A stretch of 21,913 bases of DNA from JBCCEJ01 sp039030335 (lineage in GTDB: Bacteria > Pseudomonadota > Gammaproteobacteria > HK1), in the NCBI GenBank assembly GCA_039030335.1, contig JBCCEJ010000093.1:1-21913 (forward strand). The letters are read 5' to 3'. Below are positions 8,948 to 16,366 of the stretch, piece after piece. A program made the translations under genes and the position numbers. The notes under the pieces are model-generated. The model was given only the letters and a program-made list of their open reading frames with translations, was not told where the DNA came from and searched no databases. Every line of letters starts with the position of its first letter. Within the stretch, counting starts at the first letter, position 1.

Positions 8948-10594
8948 ATGACACAACCGCTCGACGGCGTCAGTGTCGGCATCATGTGGGACCGCCTCGT
9001 CTCGGTGGCAGACGAGATCGTATCGACCCTCGTCCGTACCTCGTTCTCGACGATCGTCTCGGAAAGCTATGACCTCACGGTCGCCGTACTGGACGTCGAT
9101 GGCGAACTGATGGTGCAGGGTACGTACAGCGTCCCTGTTTTCATGGGCACCGCTCCCGCGACGCTCGCGGCCATGCTCGAGCGCTTCCCGCCCGAGACGC
9201 TCGAGGAAGGTGATGTCCTGATCACCAATGATCCTTGGCTCGGCACCGGCCATATCTACGACATAAACGTCATGCGGCCAGTATTCAGCAACGGCACCTT
9301 GGTTGCGTACGTTATCTCGATCACGCATCTGCCCGATGTCGGTGGTCTCGGGTTTGGCGCGGCGGCTGAGCAGATCTTTCATGAAGGTCTGCGTCTGCCG
9401 GTTTGCAAGCTGTATCGCGCGGGCGATGAAGATCCGTTCATCCCGGAACTCATCCGCACGAACGTCCGCAATCCCGACGAGGTCATGGGAGACGTCACCG
9501 CAAACGTGACCGCAACAGCCGTGGGTGCACGCATGTTGGCCGAGTTCATGGATGAATATGGACTAGACGACTTGCGTGTGTTGTCGGCAGAGATTCGCGC
9601 GCGGTCGGGACGCGCGATGCGCACACGCATTCAGGAAATGGTACCAGGCACCTATCGCAATGCTATTCAGATCGAAGGCACCGATGGTCCGATCACCTTA
9701 CAGGTCGCCGTATCGGTCAATGCCGACGGCACCATTCACGCCGACTTCGACGGCACGGGCGGCGCCGTGACACGCGGCATCAATGTGCCGCTTTGCTACA
9801 CCCGCGCGATGGTGCTCTACACCGTCAAATGCGTCACCGTGCCGGAGTTACCGAACAATAGCGGGATGACCAACCCGATTTCGGTGAGCGCGCCGGCGGG
9901 TTGCCTGTTAAACGCGGTGCCGCCGTCCGCGACGGGCGCGCGACACATGATCGGGCATTATGTGACGCCGCTCCTGTTCGGCGCGCTCGCAGCCGCAGCG
10001 CCCGATCGGGTCATGGCTGACTGCGGCATGATGAACCTCCTTACGGTCCAGGGCACCCACCGGACCGGACGACCCGTGTCTACGCTGTACTTCGCAGCGG
10101 GCGGATTTGGCGCGCTGTCCGGGCACGATGGCCCCGAGGTCCTGCCCGGGCCATCCAATATGGCGGTCGTGCCTGTGGAGGTCTGGGAGACGCTGACCAG
10201 CACTACGGTCGTCAGCCGCGCGCTGCTCCCCGATTCGGGCGGACCGGGTGCCAGCCGAGGAGGCCTCGGTCAGCGCGTCGAAATGCGTAACGACACCGGC
10301 TCTCAGATGACGGTGTTGTGTATGGCCAATCGCACCGAGTTTGCACCGCAAGGCCTGTTTGGGGGCGGTGACGGGCATTGCCGGGAGCATCAGATCAACG
10401 GGGTGGTCGTGGATCCGAAAGGCCGGCACGTGCTGAACCCTGGCGATGCGATCACAATGATCGAGGCGGGCGGCGGCGGGTATGGCGACCCGGCTGAGCG
10501 TGACCCGGCCGCGGTCCGCCGTGATGTCGAACTGGGATTTCTCTCTCCTGAGTATGCGCGCGATGTCTACGGGCTGGAGCCGGCGGGCAGTTGA
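8948..10594 (+). CDS. hyuB: HyuB-type hydantoinase / oxoprolinase subunit B, second copy
   Basis: This is a complete 548-residue HyuB, likely partner of the plus-strand HyuA 3 kb upstream. Marks are TSFSTIVSESYDLTVAVLD near residue 31, FMGTAPAT, NDPWLGTGHIYD at 94-105, LLPDSGGPGASRGGLG and the C-terminal GGGGYGDPAERDP. The NDPW-GTGH-YD form differs from the NDPY-GGSH-PD form of the first HyuB, so this belongs to another subfamily with probably another substrate. GGGAG lies 10 nt before the ATG. The gene is followed after 68 bp by the SDR and then the FAH hydrolase on the same strand, so it may be co-transcribed with sugar-acid enzymes. Whether that reflects a shared pathway or only neighbourhood is unclear. 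Confidence 0.93.
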   Translation: MTQPLDGVSVGIMWDRLVSVADEIVSTLVRTSFSTIVSESYDLTVAVLDVDGELMVQGTYSVPVFMGTAPATLAAMLERFPPETLEEGDVLITNDPWLGTGHIYDINVMRPVFSNGTLVAYVISITHLPDVGGLGFGAAAEQIFHEGLRLPVCKLYRAGDEDPFIPELIRTNVRNPDEVMGDVTANVTATAVGARMLAEFMDEYGLDDLRVLSAEIRARSGRAMRTRIQEMVPGTYRNAIQIEGTDGPITLQVAVSVNADGTIHADFDGTGGAVTRGINVPLCYTRAMVLYTVKCVTVPELPNNSGMTNPISVSAPAGCLLNAVPPSATGARHMIGHYVTPLLFGALAAAAPDRVMADCGMMNLLTVQGTHRTGRPVSTLYFAAGGFGALSGHDGPEVLPGPSNMAVVPVEVWETLTSTTVVSRALLPDSGGPGASRGGLGQRVEMRNDTGSQMTVLCMANRTEFAPQGLFGGGDGHCREHQINGVVVDPKGRHVLNPGDAITMIEAGGGGYGDPAERDPAAVRRDVELGFLSPEYARDVYGLEPAGS

Positions 10595-10662
10595 TGCGCG
10601 CCACCGGGTAGTACCCGAAGCAGGTACAATCGCCGGCTGTTAAGGCAGTGGATGGATAGAGT
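10595..10662 (+). promoter_or_regulatory. Gap before the SDR gene with palindrome and possible -10 box
   Basis: This 68-bp gap holds a 13-bp palindrome, CGGGTAGTACCCG (10605-10617), and a good -10-like hexamer TACAAT (10625-10630) 32 bp before the SDR start. There is no matching -35 box, so an activator-dependent promoter is possible, with the palindrome as operator. This is inferred from the pattern alone. Confidence 0.3.
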
Positions 10663-11412
10663 ATGAGCGGACGGCTGGCCGGCAAATTCGCAGTGGTAAC
10701 CGCTGCGGGACAAGGTATTGGGGCGGCTACGGCGCAAGCTTTCGTCGCCGAGGGTGCGACCGTTCTCGCGACCGACATCAACGGCGAAGCACTCCGGGCG
10801 ATGGCCGCTTCGGGAAACGCCCCCAGCCTCGATACACGGGTTTTGGATGTCACCAAGGCTGACCAGATCGGTGCGCTCGTGAGCGAGATCAAAACGCCCG
10901 ACATCCTGTTCAACTGCGCCGGCTTCGTGCATCACGGTTCCATCCTTGAATGCGACGAGGAGGACTGGGACTTCTCTTTCGATCTGAACGTCAAGAGCAT
11001 GTACCAGATGACCCGTGCGTTTCTGCCGGGCATGGTCGAAAACGGCGGCGCATCGATCATCAACATGTCGTCCGTGGCGTCCAGTCTCAAAGGTGTGGTC
11101 AACCGTTGCGTGTACGGTGCTTCCAAAGCGGCAGTAATCGGCCTTACCAAAAGCGTTGCCGCAGACTTTGTTACGCACGGGATACGCTGTAATGCCATAT
11201 GTCCAGGTACGGTGCAGTCGCCGTCGCTGGATGAGCGCATCGCGGCGCAGGGCAACGCTGAGGAAGCCCGTGCCGCTTTCATCGCGCGTCAACCGATGGG
11301 GCGGGTCGGTACCACCGCTGAGATAGCCGCGCTCGCTATTCACCTGGCGGGTGACGAGTCGGCGTTCACAACCGGCACGACCTTTACGGTCGATGGCGGT
11401 ATGACGGTCTAG
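10663..11412 (+). CDS. SDR-family dehydrogenase, 2-keto-3-deoxy-L-fuconate 4-dehydrogenase type
   Basis: This is a classical short-chain dehydrogenase of 249 residues. It has the nucleotide loop TAAGQGIG (13-20), an acidic residue at D38 (ATDIN) favouring NAD+, NCAG (84-87), N109, S137, and the catalytic YGASK with Y151 and K155. The run NRCVYGASKAAVIGLTK and GIRCNAICPGTVQSPSL closely resemble the DHRS6/BDH2 group. That group includes the bacterial 2-keto-3-deoxy-L-fuconate dehydrogenase of the non-phosphorylating L-fucose route. The next gene, an FAH-family hydrolase, is the following step of that route, which supports oxidation of a 2-keto-3-deoxy sugar acid at C4 to the 2,4-diketo acid. 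A 3-hydroxybutyrate dehydrogenase is the main alternative. No strong ribosome site is visible. Confidence 0.87.
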   Translation: MSGRLAGKFAVVTAAGQGIGAATAQAFVAEGATVLATDINGEALRAMAASGNAPSLDTRVLDVTKADQIGALVSEIKTPDILFNCAGFVHHGSILECDEEDWDFSFDLNVKSMYQMTRAFLPGMVENGGASIINMSSVASSLKGVVNRCVYGASKAAVIGLTKSVAADFVTHGIRCNAICPGTVQSPSLDERIAAQGNAEEARAAFIARQPMGRVGTTAEIAALAIHLAGDESAFTTGTTFTVDGGMTV

Positions 11413-11477
11413 CGTCAGGCGGACTTCCCGGGCTTACAGGGCCGCGGGAACCAGCAGCATCAACCGAGGAGGAAAAC

Positions 11478-12326
11478 ATGAAACTGGTGCGGTATGGAGC
11501 GGATGGGCAAGAGCAGCCCGGGGTTCTGGACAGCGATGGAAACGTGCGCTCGCTCGCCGGCCTGGTCGACGACATCGATGGCGCGGCATTGTCGGCCGAA
11601 GGCCTCGCGCGCATTGCAGCCTACGATACTGACTCGTTGCCCAAAGTGGCGCCGGGCACGCGGCTTGGTCCGTGCGTTGGCGACATCGGCAAGCTCGTGT
11701 GCATCGGACTCAACTATTCCGACCACGCAGCCGAGACCGGCAACCCGATTCCTGAAGCACCCATCATCTTCATGAAGGCGACCAGCGCAATCGTCGGACC
11801 TGACGACAACATCGTGCTACCGCGCGGCAGTCGGAAGACGGACTGGGAGGTTGAACTCGGCATCGTAATCGGCAAGCACGCCTCGTATGTAGAGAAAGAA
11901 GAGGCGCTCGACTACGTTGCCGGCTACTGCGTTTGCAACGACGTGTCCGAGCGCGAATTTCAGATCGAAAGTACCGGCCAGTGGACCAAGGGCAAGAGCT
12001 GCGACACCTTTGGCCCGGTAGGCCCATGGATGGTGTCGCGAGACGAGGTGCCGGATGCTCAAGCGCTCGGTATCTGGCTGGAGGTCAACGGCGAGCGGCT
12101 TCAGGACGGCAGTACGAATACGATGATCTTCGACGTCCCTACGCTCGTCAGCTATTGCAGTGACCATATGAGCCTGCAGCCGGGCGACATCATCTCGACC
12201 GGAACACCACCGGGTGTCGGCATGGGCATGAACCCGCAGCGCTTCTTGAAAGATGGCGATACCGTGCGGCTTGGCATTGAAGGCCTCGGCGTGCAGACCC
12301 AGAAGGTCGTGGCCTGGTCGCGCTAA
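11478..12326 (+). CDS. Fumarylacetoacetase-family hydrolase, probable 2,4-diketo-3-deoxy sugar-acid hydrolase
   Basis: This FAH-superfamily enzyme (282 residues) cleaves C-C bonds of beta-diketo acids using a divalent metal. Expected ligands are E124 and E126 in DWEVELG and D155 in CNDVSERE. Also present are GLNYSDHAAETG (77-88), GKSCDTFGPVGPW and the C-terminal STGTPPGVGMG. The length and the MKLVRYG start match 2,4-diketo-3-deoxy-L-fuconate or -rhamnonate hydrolases, which give pyruvate and lactate. The upstream SDR would make that substrate. A very strong ribosome site (GAGGAGG, 11466-11472) lies 5 nt before the ATG, and the gap to the SDR stop is 65 bp, so the two are likely one transcript. 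Acylpyruvase or homoprotocatechuate-pathway functions cannot be excluded from family alone. Confidence 0.9.
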   Translation: MKLVRYGADGQEQPGVLDSDGNVRSLAGLVDDIDGAALSAEGLARIAAYDTDSLPKVAPGTRLGPCVGDIGKLVCIGLNYSDHAAETGNPIPEAPIIFMKATSAIVGPDDNIVLPRGSRKTDWEVELGIVIGKHASYVEKEEALDYVAGYCVCNDVSEREFQIESTGQWTKGKSCDTFGPVGPWMVSRDEVPDAQALGIWLEVNGERLQDGSTNTMIFDVPTLVSYCSDHMSLQPGDIISTGTPPGVGMGMNPQRFLKDGDTVRLGIEGLGVQTQKVVAWSR

Positions 12327-12413
12327 ACGCTCTGGCGGCTTTGCCCAGGGCGCCCGCGTACAGACCAACCGGGGTGTGGATAAGGCCAACGCCTCGGTGT
12401 TGTTCGACTGTAG

Positions 12414-12442
12414 GCGCATGCGGGCGTTCGCCCGCATGGCGC
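12414..12442. terminator. Strong hairpin between convergent FAH hydrolase and EamA transporter genes
   Basis: A perfect inverted repeat at 12418-12437 has 9-bp arms around TT, or 8-bp arms with a four-base loop. It is extended by GCGC on each side (12414-12417 and 12439-12442) past one bulged G. It lies in the 162-bp gap between two facing genes, where a two-way terminator is expected. There is no T-run on either strand, so it may rely on Rho or only protect transcript ends. The rest of the gap (12327-12488) shows no gene. Confidence 0.45.
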
Positions 12443-12488
12443 GCTGGCCTGTGCCGAGTCGTTGTACAGCAAGTTCCGGCCGGCGTTG

Positions 12489-13358
12489 TCAGCGGCTGCG
12501 GGTAACAAGTGTCAGACCTGCCGCAACCAGCACCAGTCCAAGGGCTACGCCAGCGGTAAAGGACTCGTCCAGCAGCAAGATACTGAGGGCAACGCCCGCG
12601 ATTGGCGATACGAAGTTGAAGCTGACGACGACGCTCGGTGAGTACTTGCGCAGCAAGAACGAGTTGGCGACGAAACAGAAGCCGGCGATGACAACGCCCT
12701 GGTAGGCGAGGCCGGCAACGGGTCGCCAGCCCAGGTGCGACCACTGGATGGTCTCTGTGGCGGCGGCGCCCGCAAGGAATAGCGGCAGGGACAATGCCAT
12801 CATCCAGAACATCGTGCGAAGCTCCCCGGATTCGCGTACCAGGCGCGCCGAGTACATCAACCGCGCACCCAGCAATACGGCACTGCCGATGACTATCCAG
12901 TTGCCCGGATTCATGAATTCGCGCAGTCCGCTGTTCGATTCCGGCGACAGAGCGGCCGCGGTGCCGGCAAACGCGACGCACATACCGGCAATGCGCATTG
13001 GGCTGAGGTGTTCTGCGCTCAGGAAAAAGCGCGCCAGCAAGGCGCCAAACAACGGATTCAAGCTGAGCAGAATCGTCGACAGTGAACCGGTGGTAGCACC
13101 AAACCCCACGTTCATGGTCCAGATCTGGAACACGAACACCAGCATCAACACCGCGAACGCGCGCCATTCGCCCGGATACGGCCACAAACGAACCCGTAGC
13201 AACAGCGCATAGGCGCCGACCGCTGCGGTGCCGATCACAAAGCGAACGAAGCCCACCCAGAGCGGTGGAAAGGCTTCGAGTGACCACTTGACGGCAACCG
13301 CGTTGCCGCCCCACAGCGTGTGGATGAACAAGCCGAGCGCGATCGCGTGCAACGGCAT
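12489..13358 (-). CDS. EamA/DMT-superfamily membrane transporter
   Basis: This is a drug/metabolite-type permease with ten predicted membrane helices arranged as two EamA halves, usually an exporter of small metabolites. From the ATG at 13358 it is 289 residues, typical for the family, and begins with a first helix containing LWGGNAVAVKWSLEAFPP. The second half includes AYQGVVIAGFCFVANSFLL and SFNFVSPIAGVALSILLLDE. The frame is open upstream to an ATG at 13484 that would overlap the preceding gene's stop; those 42 extra residues are polar and unlike the family, so I prefer the shorter start, though no clear ribosome site supports it. It follows the double-UxaA gene on the same strand after 109 bp, so it may move that pathway's substrate or product. 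Start confidence is moderate. Confidence 0.85.
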   Translation of the reverse strand: MPLHAIALGLFIHTLWGGNAVAVKWSLEAFPPLWVGFVRFVIGTAAVGAYALLLRVRLWPYPGEWRAFAVLMLVFVFQIWTMNVGFGATTGSLSTILLSLNPLFGALLARFFLSAEHLSPMRIAGMCVAFAGTAAALSPESNSGLREFMNPGNWIVIGSAVLLGARLMYSARLVRESGELRTMFWMMALSLPLFLAGAAATETIQWSHLGWRPVAGLAYQGVVIAGFCFVANSFLLRKYSPSVVVSFNFVSPIAGVALSILLLDESFTAGVALGLVLVAAGLTLVTRSR

Positions 13359-13467
13359 CGCCAGCCGCGCGCCCGTGCCACTTTTGTGCTGAAGCTTTAC
13401 CGGCTCGTGGTCACCGCCAGCCGGCTGGCCGCATGCCCGCGCAACCGCGCCCCGGAGCGCGGCCGCG

Positions 13468-16164
13468 CTAAAGTGAGATGCCAAGCAGGCCGCGGGTCAG
13501 CTGGAATCCGGCTGGCCCCCGCCCGAAGAGCTTCGGGCGTGCTTCCCGCGACGCGATCCGCGCTATCAGACCTTCGAGCGCTTCGACCGTCTGGCGCACC
13601 TGCGCGTCCGCTTGCCACGGGTGGTCCAGGTCGCTGTCGTAACGACGCGTTACTACCGTCTCACCGGAAATCTGCACCACGGGCACCATCGGGTGATTCG
13701 GCGCTGGCGCATCGCCGGCGTAGTGGACGATCAGATGCGCGCCGGTCGCGCCCAGCCCGGTGATGGTTTCGAGCGGGTCGGACGTCGGTGTTTGCATGAC
13801 GTGAAGACCGCCTGTCTCCGGCCAGCCGGCGTACTCGACTGTCGCATGCCACGCTTCGTCGGGGCCGAGCGCAGCGCCGGCAAACCCGGCCAGGCCCGAG
13901 AAACTTGCGTTTTCTGCTACGACCACGGTAGCGCCAGCGCTCGCAAGGCCGCGAACCAGCTCGCCGAGCACGGTCGCGGCCTGCTCACAGACAGCGCCGG
14001 TGCTGGTGAGAGCGATGCGCAGCGCGTTAGCGCCATGGGTCTCGACCTCGGGCATACCGACGCCTCTCAGATCCGTCTCGAACCACTGTGTGCATTTCTC
14101 TGTGACGCTCCCGAGGCCGCCGTCCAGTTGGACGCTCGCCCAGCCGAACGTATCGATATCGACGCCCACGTCGGTCAGGTAGTTGCGCACCGCGTCGTTG
14201 TGCGTCTTCTCGCAGCCGTGCTCGAGGAGTAGCGCCCGGCGCGTGTTCGGATGCCGTACGTGGCCCAGCAACGTGCGCAGAAACAGGTCTTCGGCATTCA
14301 CGGAGCCGCACCCCTCGGTGTGCACGAGCGAGACATACCGCGTGACACCGTCGTCTGGCTGAACCCGTTGATTGAGATGTTCAGCGACGAGCCGCGCTAC
14401 CTGGCCCGAGCAGAGACTCGTCGGCATGACGACGCCGATCTGTTCGATGCTGACGCCGCGGTCGCTCGGCAGGCCTGCGAATGTCAGTTGACTGGGTGTG
14501 CCAGGGGCGACCTCGAGCGGGGTACCGTCGGGGCGCGCCCGGGCTTTGACCTTTTCGACCTGGCCGGATTCGGTCTGGGTCCAGTTGCGCCAGATCGAGA
14601 CCTGGGCATGACCGGCCAACTCACCTTTGCTCTGCTCGCCTGAGATGACATCCACGGCGAGTTGGAAAGTCTCCTCGCCCAACGCATCCATCGACATGCC
14701 GTCGTTGTATCGCCCGGCGTTAACATCCATCTCTTTTGCCAGCATGTTGAAGCGGCCAGTCGTCGTGACGAACTTGAGGGTGGGGACGAATGGAAAGTTC
14801 GTGACCGACCCGTTGCCCGTGATGAACAAGATGAGGTTGGAACCGGATGCGACCTGCCCCGCGATACTTTCGAGATCGTTACCCGGGCTGTCCATGAAGT
14901 AGTAGCCCGGCTCGCGCATCAACGCACCGTAGTCGATCACGTAGTCGAGCCGGACATCGGGGTCGCGTTTGCGTGCGGCACCGATAGACTTCAACGCGAT
15001 GTTGTAAAGACCCCGGAAATTGTTGCCGCCCGACGGGTTGCCTTCGGCCGTCGCCCCGTGGCGCTCCGCGCGTTCTTTGAAGACCTCGATCTTCTCCAGG
15101 AACACGCGCGCCGTATCGAGATCGCGCACGTTGTTCAGCACATACGGCTCGGCGCCGATCAGCTCATCGGTCTCTGCCAGTACGGCCGCACCGCCATTGC
15201 GAATGGTCTCTTTGGCGATCCAACCCGCCAGCGCGTTGCCCGAGATACCGGAGAACGCGTCGGAACCGCCGCACTGCAGCGCGATCTTGAGCGCGCTCAA
15301 TGGCTGCGGCGTGCGCGCGGTTTCGTTGACGAGTGGCAGCCAGCCTTCGATCAGCGCGGCGGCGCGTTCGAGCTCTTCGTTCAAATTACCGCCGATGCGC
15401 ATGAACGCGTGCGGTACCTTGTCGAGTGGATAGTCGTGCTCTTCGAGGTACGCATGCACGTCGTCATTCGTGAACGCCTCGGTGCCGTAGTCCAGTGCCA
15501 GTACCGCGCCGACATTGGAATGCACCATGAAACCGGCGAGCACGCGTAGCACAAAATCCAGGTTGTTCGGCCGCTCTGTGCCGCCGCCTTCGGTGTGCAC
15601 GATGGCACATACATCATCTACATTCGGGAAACGCTTTTTGATGTCGTGAAAGCTGTCGGCGAGCGCTTGAGCAAATGGCCCGGAGCGCGACGTAGTGCCC
15701 ATCACGACAACGAAGTTGCGTGTGCCGACGCCGCGGGAGGCATGCCGCCTGAACCCGAGAAAAGTACCAGGTTCCGCCAGGGTCTCCGTTGGTTCGCCCG
15801 CGACGAACGTCGCCGGGTCGATTTCGTAGCGCTGCAGATGATCTTCGAAGTTGGCTGTCTCCGGAATATCGAATGCGACGTGGCGCTCGGAAAGGGCGGT
15901 CAGAATCTTGGCGTTACAGACGTACTCACCGGGTTCGATCCCACGCAGCGCGCGGCCGAACGGCAGCCCCCACGACAGCAGATAGGTATCGGCTTCGAGC
16001 CGCTCCGCCGCGAAGCGGTGTCCTTCGAGAATGTAGTGAGAAATTTCGAATTGCCGATTACCCGCCTGCACCACCGTGCCGGGCTCGATGTTGCGCACGG
16101 CGATAGCGACGTTGTCACCGTCGGCTGGCAGCCTGGCCAGTTGGTCAAATGGAATTGCGTTCAT
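13468..16164 (-). CDS. Double-length UxaA (altronate/galactarate dehydratase) family protein
   Basis: This 898-residue protein is nearly twice the length of E. coli UxaA (about 495). Residues 15-95 are an SAF domain (HYILEGHRFA). Residues 130-530 are a full UxaA core with GVGTRN, QCGGSDAFSGI (297-307), NPSGGN and DSPGND. Residues 570-850 form a second, shorter core with VHTEGCG (614-620), HGCE (649-652), SDPLETITGLGATG and PMVPVVQISG. UxaA members dehydrate sugar acids such as altronate using iron. In the first core, cysteines conserved in E. coli UxaA are replaced: HTYGC becomes HTEGG, GLGCE becomes DYGTE, and SLGC becomes SIGA. The second core keeps the first two cysteines but lacks CGGSD. 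The reading is continuous with no frameshift. It is the first gene of a minus-strand pair with the EamA transporter and diverges from the enolase-superfamily dehydratase. The exact substrate is unknown. Confidence 0.88.
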   Translation of the reverse strand: MNAIPFDQLARLPADGDNVAIAVRNIEPGTVVQAGNRQFEISHYILEGHRFAAERLEADTYLLSWGLPFGRALRGIEPGEYVCNAKILTALSERHVAFDIPETANFEDHLQRYEIDPATFVAGEPTETLAEPGTFLGFRRHASRGVGTRNFVVVMGTTSRSGPFAQALADSFHDIKKRFPNVDDVCAIVHTEGGGTERPNNLDFVLRVLAGFMVHSNVGAVLALDYGTEAFTNDDVHAYLEEHDYPLDKVPHAFMRIGGNLNEELERAAALIEGWLPLVNETARTPQPLSALKIALQCGGSDAFSGISGNALAGWIAKETIRNGGAAVLAETDELIGAEPYVLNNVRDLDTARVFLEKIEVFKERAERHGATAEGNPSGGNNFRGLYNIALKSIGAARKRDPDVRLDYVIDYGALMREPGYYFMDSPGNDLESIAGQVASGSNLILFITGNGSVTNFPFVPTLKFVTTTGRFNMLAKEMDVNAGRYNDGMSMDALGEETFQLAVDVISGEQSKGELAGHAQVSIWRNWTQTESGQVEKVKARARPDGTPLEVAPGTPSQLTFAGLPSDRGVSIEQIGVVMPTSLCSGQVARLVAEHLNQRVQPDDGVTRYVSLVHTEGCGSVNAEDLFLRTLLGHVRHPNTRRALLLEHGCEKTHNDAVRNYLTDVGVDIDTFGWASVQLDGGLGSVTEKCTQWFETDLRGVGMPEVETHGANALRIALTSTGAVCEQAATVLGELVRGLASAGATVVVAENASFSGLAGFAGAALGPDEAWHATVEYAGWPETGGLHVMQTPTSDPLETITGLGATGAHLIVHYAGDAPAPNHPMVPVVQISGETVVTRRYDSDLDHPWQADAQVRQTVEALEGLIARIASREARPKLFGRGPAGFQLTRGLLGISL

Positions 16165-16366
16165 GCGTTGCCCGCCTGTCTGAGTCGGCGGCCCGGGATG
16201 TGGCCTGCCGCGCCGCGCTTGTTGGTGACGACTAGCGTACCCCTAGGCTGTCGTTCGCCCGGCCACCGAATTGTGCGGTTCGACGCGGGCGGATGCAAAG
16301 TGGACCGACGCGCTCTATGTGCTAATTTTGCCGCCAGCCCAAGCCTGACCAGTGGAGCATCCGACC
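16165..16366. promoter_or_regulatory. Divergent promoter region between double-UxaA and enolase-superfamily genes
   Basis: This 202-bp gap must carry promoters for both directions. A weak plus-strand pair, TGGACC (16301-16306) and TAATTT (16323-16328) with 16-bp spacing, could be sigma70-like. GGAG at 16354-16357 is the ribosome site 9 nt before the plus-strand ATG. No clear operator is visible. Shared control of two acid-sugar dehydratases from this region is plausible. Confidence 0.35.

Noticed and set aside
8765..9382. A 206-residue N-terminal extension of TldD
   Set aside because: It would run through the promoter gap and over the start of hyuB on the other strand; the length from 8764 fits the family.
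13359..13484. A longer start for the EamA transporter
   Set aside because: The extra 42 residues are polar, would overlap the previous gene, and do not match the family, though the short start lacks a clear ribosome site.
14662..15549. Long plus-strand open frame of 295 codons opposite the double-UxaA gene
   Set aside because: No recognisable domain; high-GC antisense shadows are expected and the minus-strand frame is clearly coding.
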